From contig JALOCC010000056.1 in assembly GCA_023227945.1 (NCBI GenBank), positions 1 through 11,828 on the forward strand: a stretch of DNA of 11,828 nt, read 5' to 3'. Below, piece by piece: positions 5,528-9,940 of the stretch. Within the stretch, counting starts at the first letter, position 1. Each line of letters opens with the position of its first letter. The notes under the pieces are model-generated. The model was given only the letters and a program-made list of their open reading frames with translations, ran no database searches and was not told the origin of the DNA. The translations under genes and the position numbers were made by a program. This stretch comes from Candidatus Omnitrophota bacterium. GTDB lineage: Bacteria; Omnitrophota; Gorgyraeia; Duberdicusellales; 4484-171.

Positions 5528-5556
5528 TTGACATCCTAACACGGTTTTGATACATT
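5528..5556 (+). promoter_or_regulatory. Possible sigma70-type promoter
   Basis: TTGACA (5528-5533), a 17-nt spacer and TACATT (5551-5556) resemble a -35/-10 pair. It follows a U-rich stretch and would transcribe the downstream tRNA-like genes. A related CTTGACATC motif occurs at 9625. A -10 match of this quality can arise by chance. Confidence 0.3.
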
Positions 5557-5661
5557 GCTGGTGTTTAAGAGATTTATCTCTGTTAAGAGAATTTGTTTCT
5601 GTTAGAAACTCGTTACTGTAAATAAGAGTTTGATTCTTTGAAAACTGAATACGATTTAAAT

Positions 5662-5741
5662 AGTGGAATGGCCGGAAACTCTTTTTCGGGGCTCCGTATG
5701 TGAGGGGCTTAATGTTGGGGAAGATCCAATATCCACCACCA
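5662..5741 (+). tRNA. tRNA-like gene with 8-nt anticodon loop and G-rich T-loop
   Basis: The T-stem gttgg/ccaat, anticodon stem gctcc/ggggc, 5-nt variable loop and D-stem ccgg/tcgg are good. The acceptor core gtgga/tccac gives 5 pairs, then A and CCA. The anticodon loop GTATGTGA has 8 nt. The T-loop is GGAAGAT instead of TTCRANY, and the D-loop AAACTCTTTT lacks GG, so the usual elbow pairing cannot form. Amino acid unknown. Confidence 0.45.
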
Positions 5742-5772
5742 ATTTTGTTGAATTTTATTTTGCTAGAGACTT

Positions 5773-5802
5773 GTTGCTATTTTTAATAGCATGAATTGAA
5801 AT
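5773..5802 (+). repeat. Covarying hairpin plus TGAATTGAAA element, copy 3
   Basis: GTTG start, perfect 7-bp stem tgctatt/aatagca, then TGAATTGAAAT. It lies about 30 nt after the CCA of the preceding tRNA-like gene. Confidence 0.7.
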
Positions 5803-5999
5803 GCAACCGATGATGTCCACGTACGGCAAGGCTAGAAGGTTCAGTCCCTAAACAGTTCTGAATAGTGGACTAAAGATTTCTATGATTCAAAATCTTGTCA
5901 TAGCTTAAATGTAAAGCCCCAGCATTGTAGTTGGGAGATGAAGCCTAACGAACTTCTGACTTGGCCAATTTGTCCTATGTTCTGAACAAAGAAATGACG

Positions 6000-6033
6000 G
6001 TTGCTCTCTATAAAGTAGAGCATGAATTGAAAG
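6000..6033 (+). repeat. Covarying hairpin plus TGAATTGAAA element, copy 4
   Basis: GTTG start, 6-bp stem tgctct/agagca with a 9-nt loop, then TGAATTGAAAG. It follows a CCA end by about 30 nt and precedes tRNA-Leu(CAA) by about 65 nt. Confidence 0.7.
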
Positions 6034-6098
6034 TGCTGGCAAAGCCGATAAAGATCCACCCCGGATGTGCAGAAAGTAAGGGACAAACGTTTTTGATA

Positions 6099-6185
6099 CG
6101 TGCCGTATCCCAACTGGCTGGAGGAGCGGGACTCAAAATCCCGTGGACGGAAGTCCCACTGTGGGTTCAAATCCCACCGGCACGA
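6099..6185 (+). tRNA. tRNA-Leu (CAA), type II, no CCA at this end
   Basis: The acceptor cgtgccg/cggcacg is perfect. The anticodon stem cggga/tcccg encloses CTCAAAA. The variable arm ggac-GGAA-gtcc and T-arm gtggg-TTCAAAT-cccac are standard for bacterial Leu. After discriminator A the sequence reads GGA, not CCA. The CCA appears with a second copy of the T-loop-to-discriminator sequence at 6959-6981, beyond the endonuclease element. Confidence 0.92.
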
Positions 6186-6978
6186 GGAAGATTAGTTAAA
6201 GTACCTTTACGTGGTTTCATCTATAGGGTTGCGTGCAACTCTCGAAAGCTTTAACAAGATGATGTTTTGAATGATTTCAAGAAAGGGTCTACTGGTAGTT
6301 TCTTTGAAATACTTCTGTTTAGAAGTGTCGATTATACAAAGTTCTATTCCTTGTTCCAGACAAGCCGCAAACTTGCGGTTGTCATTATTCTGAATCTGAT
6401 CTAGTTTTTCAGGACCGTAAATGGGTTCATAGTGGAATATCCCGTTTAATTCAAAAGCAAGTTTAAAAGAAGGAATATAGATGTCGAGTTCTGAATTTAT
6501 AGCATCTTTTCTATTAAAATGAAATTCAAGATTTGGATAGAGACTAGACAACTTCGTAGCCAACCATTTTTCAAGCTTAGAGATCCTTGTTCCTTTCATC
6601 TTGTGAGTATTAGAATAAGTACAAGAACAAGACTTGCAACAAAAGTTGTGTTTTGATTTTTTGATTTGTGAAGGTTTTTTAGAAAAACTTTTATCGCATG
6701 TTTCGCAGTTTACATAAACGGGAGGAAATTCAAAAGCTCGCCGACAAATCTGTGAACAAAAATCTCCAAGGTATGTTTTATCATTTCCTTTGATTATCAC
6801 TTGGATTTTATTTTTAGGGCGAAAGAAAGTTTTGCCGCAGTGCCTGCACTTCAAAGTAAGCCGTTGGCGACTTTTGGCTTTATCAAATTCTTCTTGTGTG
6901 TAGAGTGGTATCATTTGGTTGATCCTCCTGTATATAACAAGATTATTGAATTTAATTTTTCAAATCCCACCGGCACGA
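6186..6978. mobile_element. Endonuclease element inserted at the 3' end of tRNA-Leu
   Basis: The 20 bp from the T-loop to the discriminator (6166-6185) are repeated exactly at 6959-6978, where CCA follows. Between the copies is a minus-strand EDxHD-type endonuclease gene. The left end shares a motif with the next element: GGAAG, then GTTAA, then CCTnTACGTGG. The right end shares tttttcaaatcc. The distance, about 793 bp, equals that of the second element. This is the layout of an element that inserts at a tRNA 3' end and restores it; the mechanism is inferred. Confidence 0.75.
6207..6914 (-). CDS. EDxHD (Vsr-like) homing endonuclease
   Basis: The protein has 235 residues. N-terminal zinc-binding pairs include CRHC (23-26), CSQIC (53-57), CETC (70-73) and CCKSC (92-96). 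A linker with KLEKWLATKL follows, then the nuclease core SELDIYIPSF...LAFELNGIFHY. E142, D144, E155 and H161 match the acidic/His pattern of the EDxHD family, typified by phage enzyme I-Bth0305I. The helical stretch IQNNDNRKFAACLEQGIELCIID is also typical. AGGAGG precedes the start. It is antisense to the tRNAs and lies within an element at the tRNA-Leu 3' end. The C-terminal dozen residues differ from its paralog at 7100. It probably nicks or cuts DNA at tRNA targets; the site is unproven. Confidence 0.85.
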   Translation of the reverse strand: MIPLYTQEEFDKAKSRQRLTLKCRHCGKTFFRPKNKIQVIIKGNDKTYLGDFCSQICRRAFEFPPVYVNCETCDKSFSKKPSQIKKSKHNFCCKSCSCTYSNTHKMKGTRISKLEKWLATKLSSLYPNLEFHFNRKDAINSELDIYIPSFKLAFELNGIFHYEPIYGPEKLDQIQNNDNRKFAACLEQGIELCIIDTSKQKYFKETTSRPFLEIIQNIILLKLSRVARNPIDETT

Positions 6979-6981
6979 CCA
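6959..6981 (+). repeat. Second copy of the tRNA-Leu 3' end, with CCA
   Basis: It is identical for 20 bases to 6166-6185 and is followed by CCA. It contains T-loop, T-stem 3' strand, acceptor 3' strand and discriminator only, so it cannot be a tRNA alone. Confidence 0.9.
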
Positions 6982-6987
6982 TTTTAT

Positions 6988-7062
6988 CTCCCGTTAGCGC
7001 AGTCTGGCTAGCGCGTCTGGCCTGGGACCAGAAGGTCGCTGGTTCGAATCCAGCACGGGAGA
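6988..7062 (+). tRNA. tRNA-Pro (TGG), C33, no CCA at this end
   Basis: The acceptor ctcccgt/acgggag, D-stem gcgc/gcgc, anticodon stem tctgg/ccaga and T-stem gctgg/ccagc are all perfect. The anticodon loop CCTGGGA has C at position 33. The discriminator A is followed by CGG. The CCA-bearing copy of the 3' end lies at 7836-7858. Confidence 0.9.
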
Positions 7063-7855
7063 CGGGAAGTAAAGTTAAGGTGCCTGTACGTGGCACTTCC
7101 TACACTGATTCATCAGAATCAGACCGAATCCTTAATAAAATGATATCTTGTATAATCTTGAGAAACTTCATTGCCGTTTTTTCTTTGAAGTAGGTTTGCT
7201 TTGATGTATCAATGATGCAGAGTTCGATTCCTTGTTCCAGACAAGCCGCAAATTTGCGGCTGTCGTTATTTTGAATATTGTCTAACTTATCTCCTCCGAA
7301 AATAGGTGCATAGTGAAAAATTCCATTCAGTTCAAAAGCAAGTCGGAGACTTGGAATGTAAATGTCTAGTTCTGAATTAATAGCATCTTTTCTGTCAAAA
7401 TGGAATTCAAGGTTTGGGTGAAGTTCTGGAAGCTTCTTTTGAAGCCAAATTTCAAGTTTAGAAACACGGCTTCCTTTTGTCTTGTGAGTGTTGGAATAAG
7501 TACATGCACATGAATGACAACAAAAGTTGTGTTTCGTTTTTGAAATATTTGCTTTTATTTTTTTGAATTCTTTGCCACATTGTTCACATTTAACAAAAAT
7601 TGGTGGATTATAATAAAGATTTCCACAAGTTGAAGAACAAAAATCACCAGTATTGTGACAAGTCCCTTTCATTATTGCTAATATCCGATTTTTACCTTGA
7701 TAGAATGTTTTCCCACAGTGTTTACATTGTAACGGAAGTTTTTGGCGAGATTTGGCTTTTGGGAATTCTTCTGATGTATAAAGTTGTATCATAATCTATT
7801 CCTCCTGTGTATAATAAGAATATCGAAAATTGTTTTTCAAATCCAGCACGGGAGA
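7063..7855. mobile_element. Endonuclease element inserted at the 3' end of tRNA-Pro
   Basis: The T-loop-to-discriminator sequence (7043-7062) is repeated at 7836-7855 with one difference: TTCGAAT becomes TTCAAAT. The right-hand copy thus carries the same tttttcaaatcc as the first element, suggesting this part belongs to the element and the exchange point lies in AATCC. The left end GGAAGTAAAGTTAAGG...CCTGTACGTGG matches the first element and can form the hairpin ggaagt...acttcc. Confidence 0.75.
7100..7792 (-). CDS. EDxHD (Vsr-like) homing endonuclease, paralog
   Basis: This 230-residue protein has the same plan as the gene at 6207: zinc-binding Cys pairs (CKHC 23-26, CSSTC 52-56, CEQC 69-72, CCHSC 91-95), then ELDIYIPSL...LAFELNGIFHY with E141, D143, E154 and H160. 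The nuclease half is nearly identical to the paralog; the N-terminal half and C-terminus are more different, as expected for enzymes recognising different tRNA ends. AGGAGG lies 8 bases upstream of the start. It ends with TAG. Lying antisense at the tRNA-Pro 3' end, it probably promotes spread of its element. Confidence 0.85.
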   Translation of the reverse strand: MIQLYTSEEFPKAKSRQKLPLQCKHCGKTFYQGKNRILAIMKGTCHNTGDFCSSTCGNLYYNPPIFVKCEQCGKEFKKIKANISKTKHNFCCHSCACTYSNTHKTKGSRVSKLEIWLQKKLPELHPNLEFHFDRKDAINSELDIYIPSLRLAFELNGIFHYAPIFGGDKLDNIQNNDSRKFAACLEQGIELCIIDTSKQTYFKEKTAMKFLKIIQDIILLRIRSDSDESV

Positions 7856-7858
7856 CCA
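7836..7858 (+). repeat. Second copy of the tRNA-Pro 3' end, with CCA
   Basis: It matches 7043-7062 except for A instead of G in the T-loop, and is followed by CCA. It holds only T-loop, T-stem 3' strand, acceptor 3' strand and discriminator. Confidence 0.88.
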
Positions 7859-7861
7859 CTT

Positions 7862-7925
7862 TGTCGGCTATGGATAGGCTTCCTTCTACTTAATTTTGGA
7901 AAAACTAGCCTTCCGCTTTCCGACA
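7862..7925 (+). other. Nested hairpin, possible decayed tRNA
   Basis: tgtcgg (7862-7867) pairs with ccgaca (7920-7925), and ggcta pairs with tagcc inside. There is no CCA and no recognisable anticodon arm. It lies directly before tRNA-Met. Confidence 0.3.
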
Positions 7926-7929
7926 GTTT

Positions 7930-8005
7930 CGAGGTATATTTCAATCGGTTAGAAAAAGCGGCCCATACCCGTTAAATCAAAGTTCGAGTCTTTGTACCTC
8001 GACCA
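7930..8005 (+). tRNA. tRNA-Met (CAT), C33
   Basis: The acceptor cgaggta/tacctcg, D-arm TTTC-AATCGGTT(A)-GAAA and T-arm caaag-TTCGAGT-ctttg are regular. The anticodon stem agcgg/ccgtt encloses CCCATAC, with C33. The discriminator is A and CCA is encoded. The paired 1-72 end argues against an initiator. It could be the CAT isoleucine tRNA that needs lysidine. Confidence 0.85.
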
Positions 8006-8040
8006 TCTTTATGTTCTTTATGTTCTTTATGTTCTTTATG
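8006..8040 (+). repeat. 9-bp tandem repeat (ttctttatg), about four copies
   Basis: Three full copies (8014-8022, 8023-8031, 8032-8040) follow one lacking its first base. The array fills the gap between tRNA-Met and tRNA-Leu(AAG), and its last G is the first base of the latter. Confidence 0.95.
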
Positions 8041-8116
8041 CTCCTGTGGCGCAATTGGCAGTCGCGTTTGGCTAAGGACCAGATTGTTGAGAGTTCGAAT
8101 CTCTCCAGGAGTACCA
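8040..8116 (+). tRNA. tRNA-Leu (AAG) with short variable loop
   Basis: The acceptor gctcctg/caggagt, anticodon stem tttgg/ccaga around CTAAGGA, T-arm gagag-TTCGAAT-ctctc, discriminator A and CCA are clear. Bases 8-9 are TG and the D-arm GCGC-AATTGGCAG-TCGC is Leu-like. The variable loop is only 5 nt (ttgtt), where bacterial Leu tRNAs carry a long arm. Confidence 0.85.
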
Positions 8117-8124
8117 TTTTAAAT

Positions 8125-8207
8125 GGGGTCTTAGTCTAATTGGTTAGGCAACAGCTTTGCAAGCTGTGACTGAAAAGTCTATGCGAGTTCGAGTCTCGTA
8201 GGCTCCA
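8125..8207 (+). tRNA. tRNA-Ala (TGC) with long variable arm, no CCA
   Basis: The acceptor ggggtct/aggctcc (two wobbles), D-arm GTCT-AATTGGTT-AGGC, anticodon stem acagc/gctgt around TTTGCAA and T-arm gcgag-TTCGAGT-ctcgt are good. The variable region is 15 nt and forms gact-GAAA-agtc, unusual for Ala. The discriminator A is followed by CAG. Confidence 0.85.
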
Positions 8208-8246
8208 CAGTTTGATTAACCATTTAGTGGCGCATGAAATAGCAAT

Positions 8247-8323
8247 GCCGCGTTAGCTCAGTTGCCTAGAGCTCTTCACTCGTAATGAAGATGTCGGGGG
8301 TTGGAATCCCTCACGCGGCTCCA
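8247..8323 (+). tRNA. tRNA-Thr (CGT) with swapped elbow pair
   Basis: The acceptor gccgcgt/acgcggc, D-stem gctc/gagc, anticodon stem cttca/tgaag around CTCGTAA and T-stem ggggg/ccctc are good. The discriminator is T and CCA is encoded. The T-loop TTGGAAT has G at position 56. The D-loop AGTTGCCTA has C where G19 is expected, so the tertiary 19-56 pair appears reversed. Confidence 0.88.
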
Positions 8324-8354
8324 TTACTCGGTTACAACACACGTATGCACTAAT

Positions 8355-8430
8355 ATCCCTGTAGCTCATTTGGAAGAGCGTCACGCTACGGACGTGAAGG
8401 TGGTAGGTTCGAGCCCTATCAGGGATACCA
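8355..8430 (+). tRNA. tRNA-Arg (ACG)
   Basis: The acceptor atccctg/cagggat, D-stem gctc/gagc with GG in the loop, anticodon stem tcacg/cgtga around CTACGGA and T-arm gtagg-TTCGAGC-cctat are regular. The discriminator is A and CCA is encoded. A34 would be edited to inosine in bacteria. Confidence 0.93.
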
Positions 8431-8439
8431 AATTTATTT

Positions 8440-8515
8440 TGCGGGGTGGAGAAGTTGGAATCTCGTTAGGCTCATAACCTGAAGATCGCCCTTTCGATAC
8501 GGGCCTCCGCATCCA
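8440..8515 (+). tRNA. tRNA with CAT anticodon (Met or lysidine-Ile)
   Basis: The acceptor tgcgggg/ctccgca, D-stem gaga/tctc, anticodon stem ttagg/cctga around CTCATAA and T-loop TTCGATA are present. The discriminator is T and CCA is encoded. The T-stem has a T-C mismatch at 53-61. It lacks the three G-C pairs expected of an initiator anticodon stem. Confidence 0.88.
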
Positions 8516-8520
8516 TATAT

Positions 8521-8609
8521 GGAAGATGAATCAGTAAGGTTATTGACACTGTTTGCTAAACAGATGGCTCCCTAAAAAGAGTGGGAATCGTGTTCTCCGT
8601 CTTCCGCCA
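8521..8609 (+). tRNA. tRNA-Ser (GCT)
   Basis: The acceptor ggaagat/gtcttcc, D-arm tca/tga with GG in the loop, anticodon stem ctgt/acag around TTGCTAA, a long variable region, discriminator G and CCA support type II tRNA-Ser. The T-arm is irregular (ATCGTGT-like loop). Confidence 0.75.
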
Positions 8610-8795
8610 TTTTTGTGTATTAGGTTAAATTAAAAACAAACCAAATAATCACTGTTGTTCCCATATAAGTGAACATGAATTGAAACCATAGAAATTTTTA
8701 AGAATCGTACCTTGTTTCTGGTGACAGACTGGACATCTTTGTTTCTTTAACCGGCGTGTCCATTACGGAACGCTTAAAGAAGGAGAAAAAGAGAT
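8610..8795 (+). other. Intergenic leader before the Hsp20 gene
   Basis: It contains one hairpin-TGAATTGAAA element (8654-8686) and the AGGAG ribosome-binding site at 8781-8785. No convincing promoter was seen. Confidence 0.5.
8654..8686 (+). repeat. Covarying hairpin plus TGAATTGAAA element, copy 5
   Basis: GTTG start, stem tgttc/gaaca with a 10-nt loop, then TGAATTGAAAC. It lies 45 nt after the CCA of tRNA-Ser. Confidence 0.7.
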
Positions 8796-9230
8796 ATGAC
8801 TAGTATGTTTCCAAATCTGTTTACAGAGAAGGCGTTTAGTGATATGATGGAAGTGCTGGATAGAAGTCCTTCACTTTACCATCAAGATGTTTCTGGATAT
8901 CCAGTGGATATCGTAGAAGTTCTTTCAGAAGAAGGAACTGTATCTGCGTATGAAATTATTGTTGCTCTTGCGGGTATCAAGAAAGAAAACATTGATATCA
9001 GCATGGACGGCGATTATCTTACGCTGGTTGTAAAGAAGGTTTCCGAATCAGAAGATAAGACAAGGAAACTTATTCAGAAGGGGATCAGTAGCCGTGCTAT
9101 GGAACTTAAGTATAAGCTCTTTGGCATCGATAACGCCGGGATCAAATCCAGCTTTAAAGATGGCTTGCTGACAATTGAACTTCCGCTGCGTGAAGAAGCG
9201 AAGGTTCAGAAGATCGTTATTGAAGACTAA
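8796..9230 (+). CDS. Hsp20 / small heat-shock protein
   Basis: This 144-residue protein has the alpha-crystallin domain of small heat-shock proteins over about residues 35-142. The first strands (VDIVEVLSEEGTVSAYEIIVALAGIKKENIDISMDGDYLTLVVKK) are followed by the signature FKDGLLTIELP near 124-134. These ATP-independent chaperones form oligomers that hold unfolding proteins. Phages, notably cyanophages and other large myoviruses, carry single-domain versions of this length, perhaps to aid virion assembly. The N-terminal arm is short and the C-terminus ends KIVIED, without a clear IxI motif. AGGAG lies about 10 bases upstream of the ATG. It is a single gene between tRNA genes. Confidence 0.92.
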   Translation: MTSMFPNLFTEKAFSDMMEVLDRSPSLYHQDVSGYPVDIVEVLSEEGTVSAYEIIVALAGIKKENIDISMDGDYLTLVVKKVSESEDKTRKLIQKGISSRAMELKYKLFGIDNAGIKSSFKDGLLTIELPLREEAKVQKIVIED

Positions 9231-9288
9231 ACAATTCGGGATAAAGATGTGCCGTTAAGGTTTGTCTCCGGACACAGGGTATGATTTT

Positions 9289-9365
9289 GACGGTGTGGCG
9301 CAATTGGCAGTCGCGGAACACTCAAAATGTTCTTGTTGAGAGTTCGAATCTTTCCACCGTCACCA
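9289..9365 (+). tRNA. tRNA-Leu (CAA) with short variable loop
   Basis: The acceptor gacggtg/caccgtc is perfect, the anticodon stem gaaca/tgttc encloses CTCAAAA, and the T-arm is gagag-TTCGAAT-ctttc. The discriminator is A and CCA is encoded. The D-arm is identical to the Leu(AAG) gene at 8040, and the variable loop is again ttgtt. It duplicates the anticodon of the type II Leu tRNA at 6099. Confidence 0.9.
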
Positions 9366-9405
9366 CTTTTTCGTAAAACAAATCGTATTCAGGAAAGGCA
9401 AGAAA

Positions 9406-9618
9406 ATGACGTATTCAGATGCTGTTTTTAAACACAAACGTGGAACACCTGTTATGTGCAAGTGTGGATGGAGGGGAACTATAGCATAGCTTTGGGTGAA
9501 TTTTAACCCCAAAACTATGGATAATATTTGTAGTTGTCCTAAGTGTAGGAATCCGGATTTGGAGACAGATATCGTTAACGTCTTGCCGGAAGAATTAGAT
9601 TTCTGCGGATTTTCTTAA
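9406..9618 (+). CDS. Small zinc-ribbon protein interrupted by an in-frame amber codon
   Basis: AGGAAAGG precedes an ATG that opens a 70-codon frame. Codon 28 is TAG (9487-9489), after which the same frame runs to TAA. The two sides together form a zinc-ribbon: CKCGWRG before the stop and ICSCPKCRNPDLE after it. The metal site needs both halves, so the gene is either read through, suppressed, or recently inactivated. Most other real genes in this stretch end in TAA or TGA. No clear CTA-anticodon tRNA was found in the window. Function unknown. Confidence 0.55.
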
Positions 9619-9625
9619 TGCTACC

Positions 9626-9654
9626 TTGACATCTTAGAAGGATAATGGTAACTT
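9626..9654 (+). promoter_or_regulatory. Possible sigma70-type promoter upstream of tRNA-His
   Basis: TTGACA (9626-9631), a 17-nt spacer and TAACTT (9649-9654) lie about 65 bases before tRNA-His. The context CTTGACATCnTA resembles the candidate at 5528. Weak -10. Confidence 0.3.
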
Positions 9655-9720
9655 ATCTTCTTTGAAGCAAAGAAAGGTTTGAAAAGATGATTGAAATAGT
9701 TACGGGTTCGTCGCTTAAAT

Positions 9721-9795
9721 GTTGGCCGTGGCCTAAGAGGAAGGGCGCAAGTCTGTGAAACTTGAATAGTGCGATTTCGAGCATCGTCGGTCAAC
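9721..9795 (+). tRNA. tRNA-His (GTG)
   Basis: The acceptor ttggccg/cggtcaa (9722-9728, 9788-9794) is preceded by G-1 (9721), which can pair with C73 (9795), the histidine identity signature. The D-stem is gcct/gggc, the anticodon stem caagt/acttg encloses CTGTGAA, and the T-arm is gcgat-TTCGAGC-atcgt. CCA is not encoded. Confidence 0.9.
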
Positions 9796-9851
9796 CCGGA
9801 ATATACGTCGTTACACCTGTTAGACGTTAAAAAACAGAGCAAGCATAAAAA

Positions 9852-9915
9852 CAGAAGTCCCGTGTGTCTTCGGCTTAACGAATGTTGATAGGTCTTAATC
9901 AACACTTCTGAACCA
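9852..9915 (+). other. Hairpin resembling a truncated tRNA, upstream of the next gene
   Basis: cagaagt (9852-9858) pairs perfectly with acttctg (9904-9910), next to an inner helix gttgat/atcaac, and is followed by AACCA. The arrangement mimics acceptor plus T-arm, but the remaining 30 nt are too short for a tRNA. It could be a leader hairpin for the gene at 9941. Confidence 0.3.
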
Positions 9916-9940
9916 TTCAAAGAAATGAGGATACAAAATT

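Larger units (their letters stand above)
5742..6098 (+). other. Gene-free segment with hairpins between tRNA-like genes
   Basis: No protein gene is supported. It holds two hairpin-TGAATTGAAA elements, a helix gtccac/gtggac (5817-5870) around tRNA-like loops, and two competing hairpins (aagattt/aaatctt and ctatga/tcatag, 5873-5903). A CCA end at 5965-5967 follows a weak T-arm-like hairpin. Confidence 0.35.

Noticed and set aside
5961..6254. Open frame across tRNA-Leu and its upstream region
   Set aside because: It overlaps a hairpin repeat and a well-folded tRNA, has no ribosome-binding site, and its sequence looks like translated tRNA.
6801..7193. Plus-strand frame across the endonuclease starts and tRNA-Pro
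   Set aside because: It is the antisense of two clear endonuclease genes and runs through tRNA-Pro.
2334..8686. A true CRISPR array
   Set aside because: Copies are single, hundreds to thousands of bases apart, and differ in stem and loop; no Cas gene is present.
9685..9700. gatgattgaaat as another copy of the repeat
   Set aside because: Only the tail is partly similar; there is no upstream hairpin.
9621..9920. Minus-strand frame over tRNA-His
   Set aside because: Antisense to a clear tRNA-His and to a leader region; no start signal.
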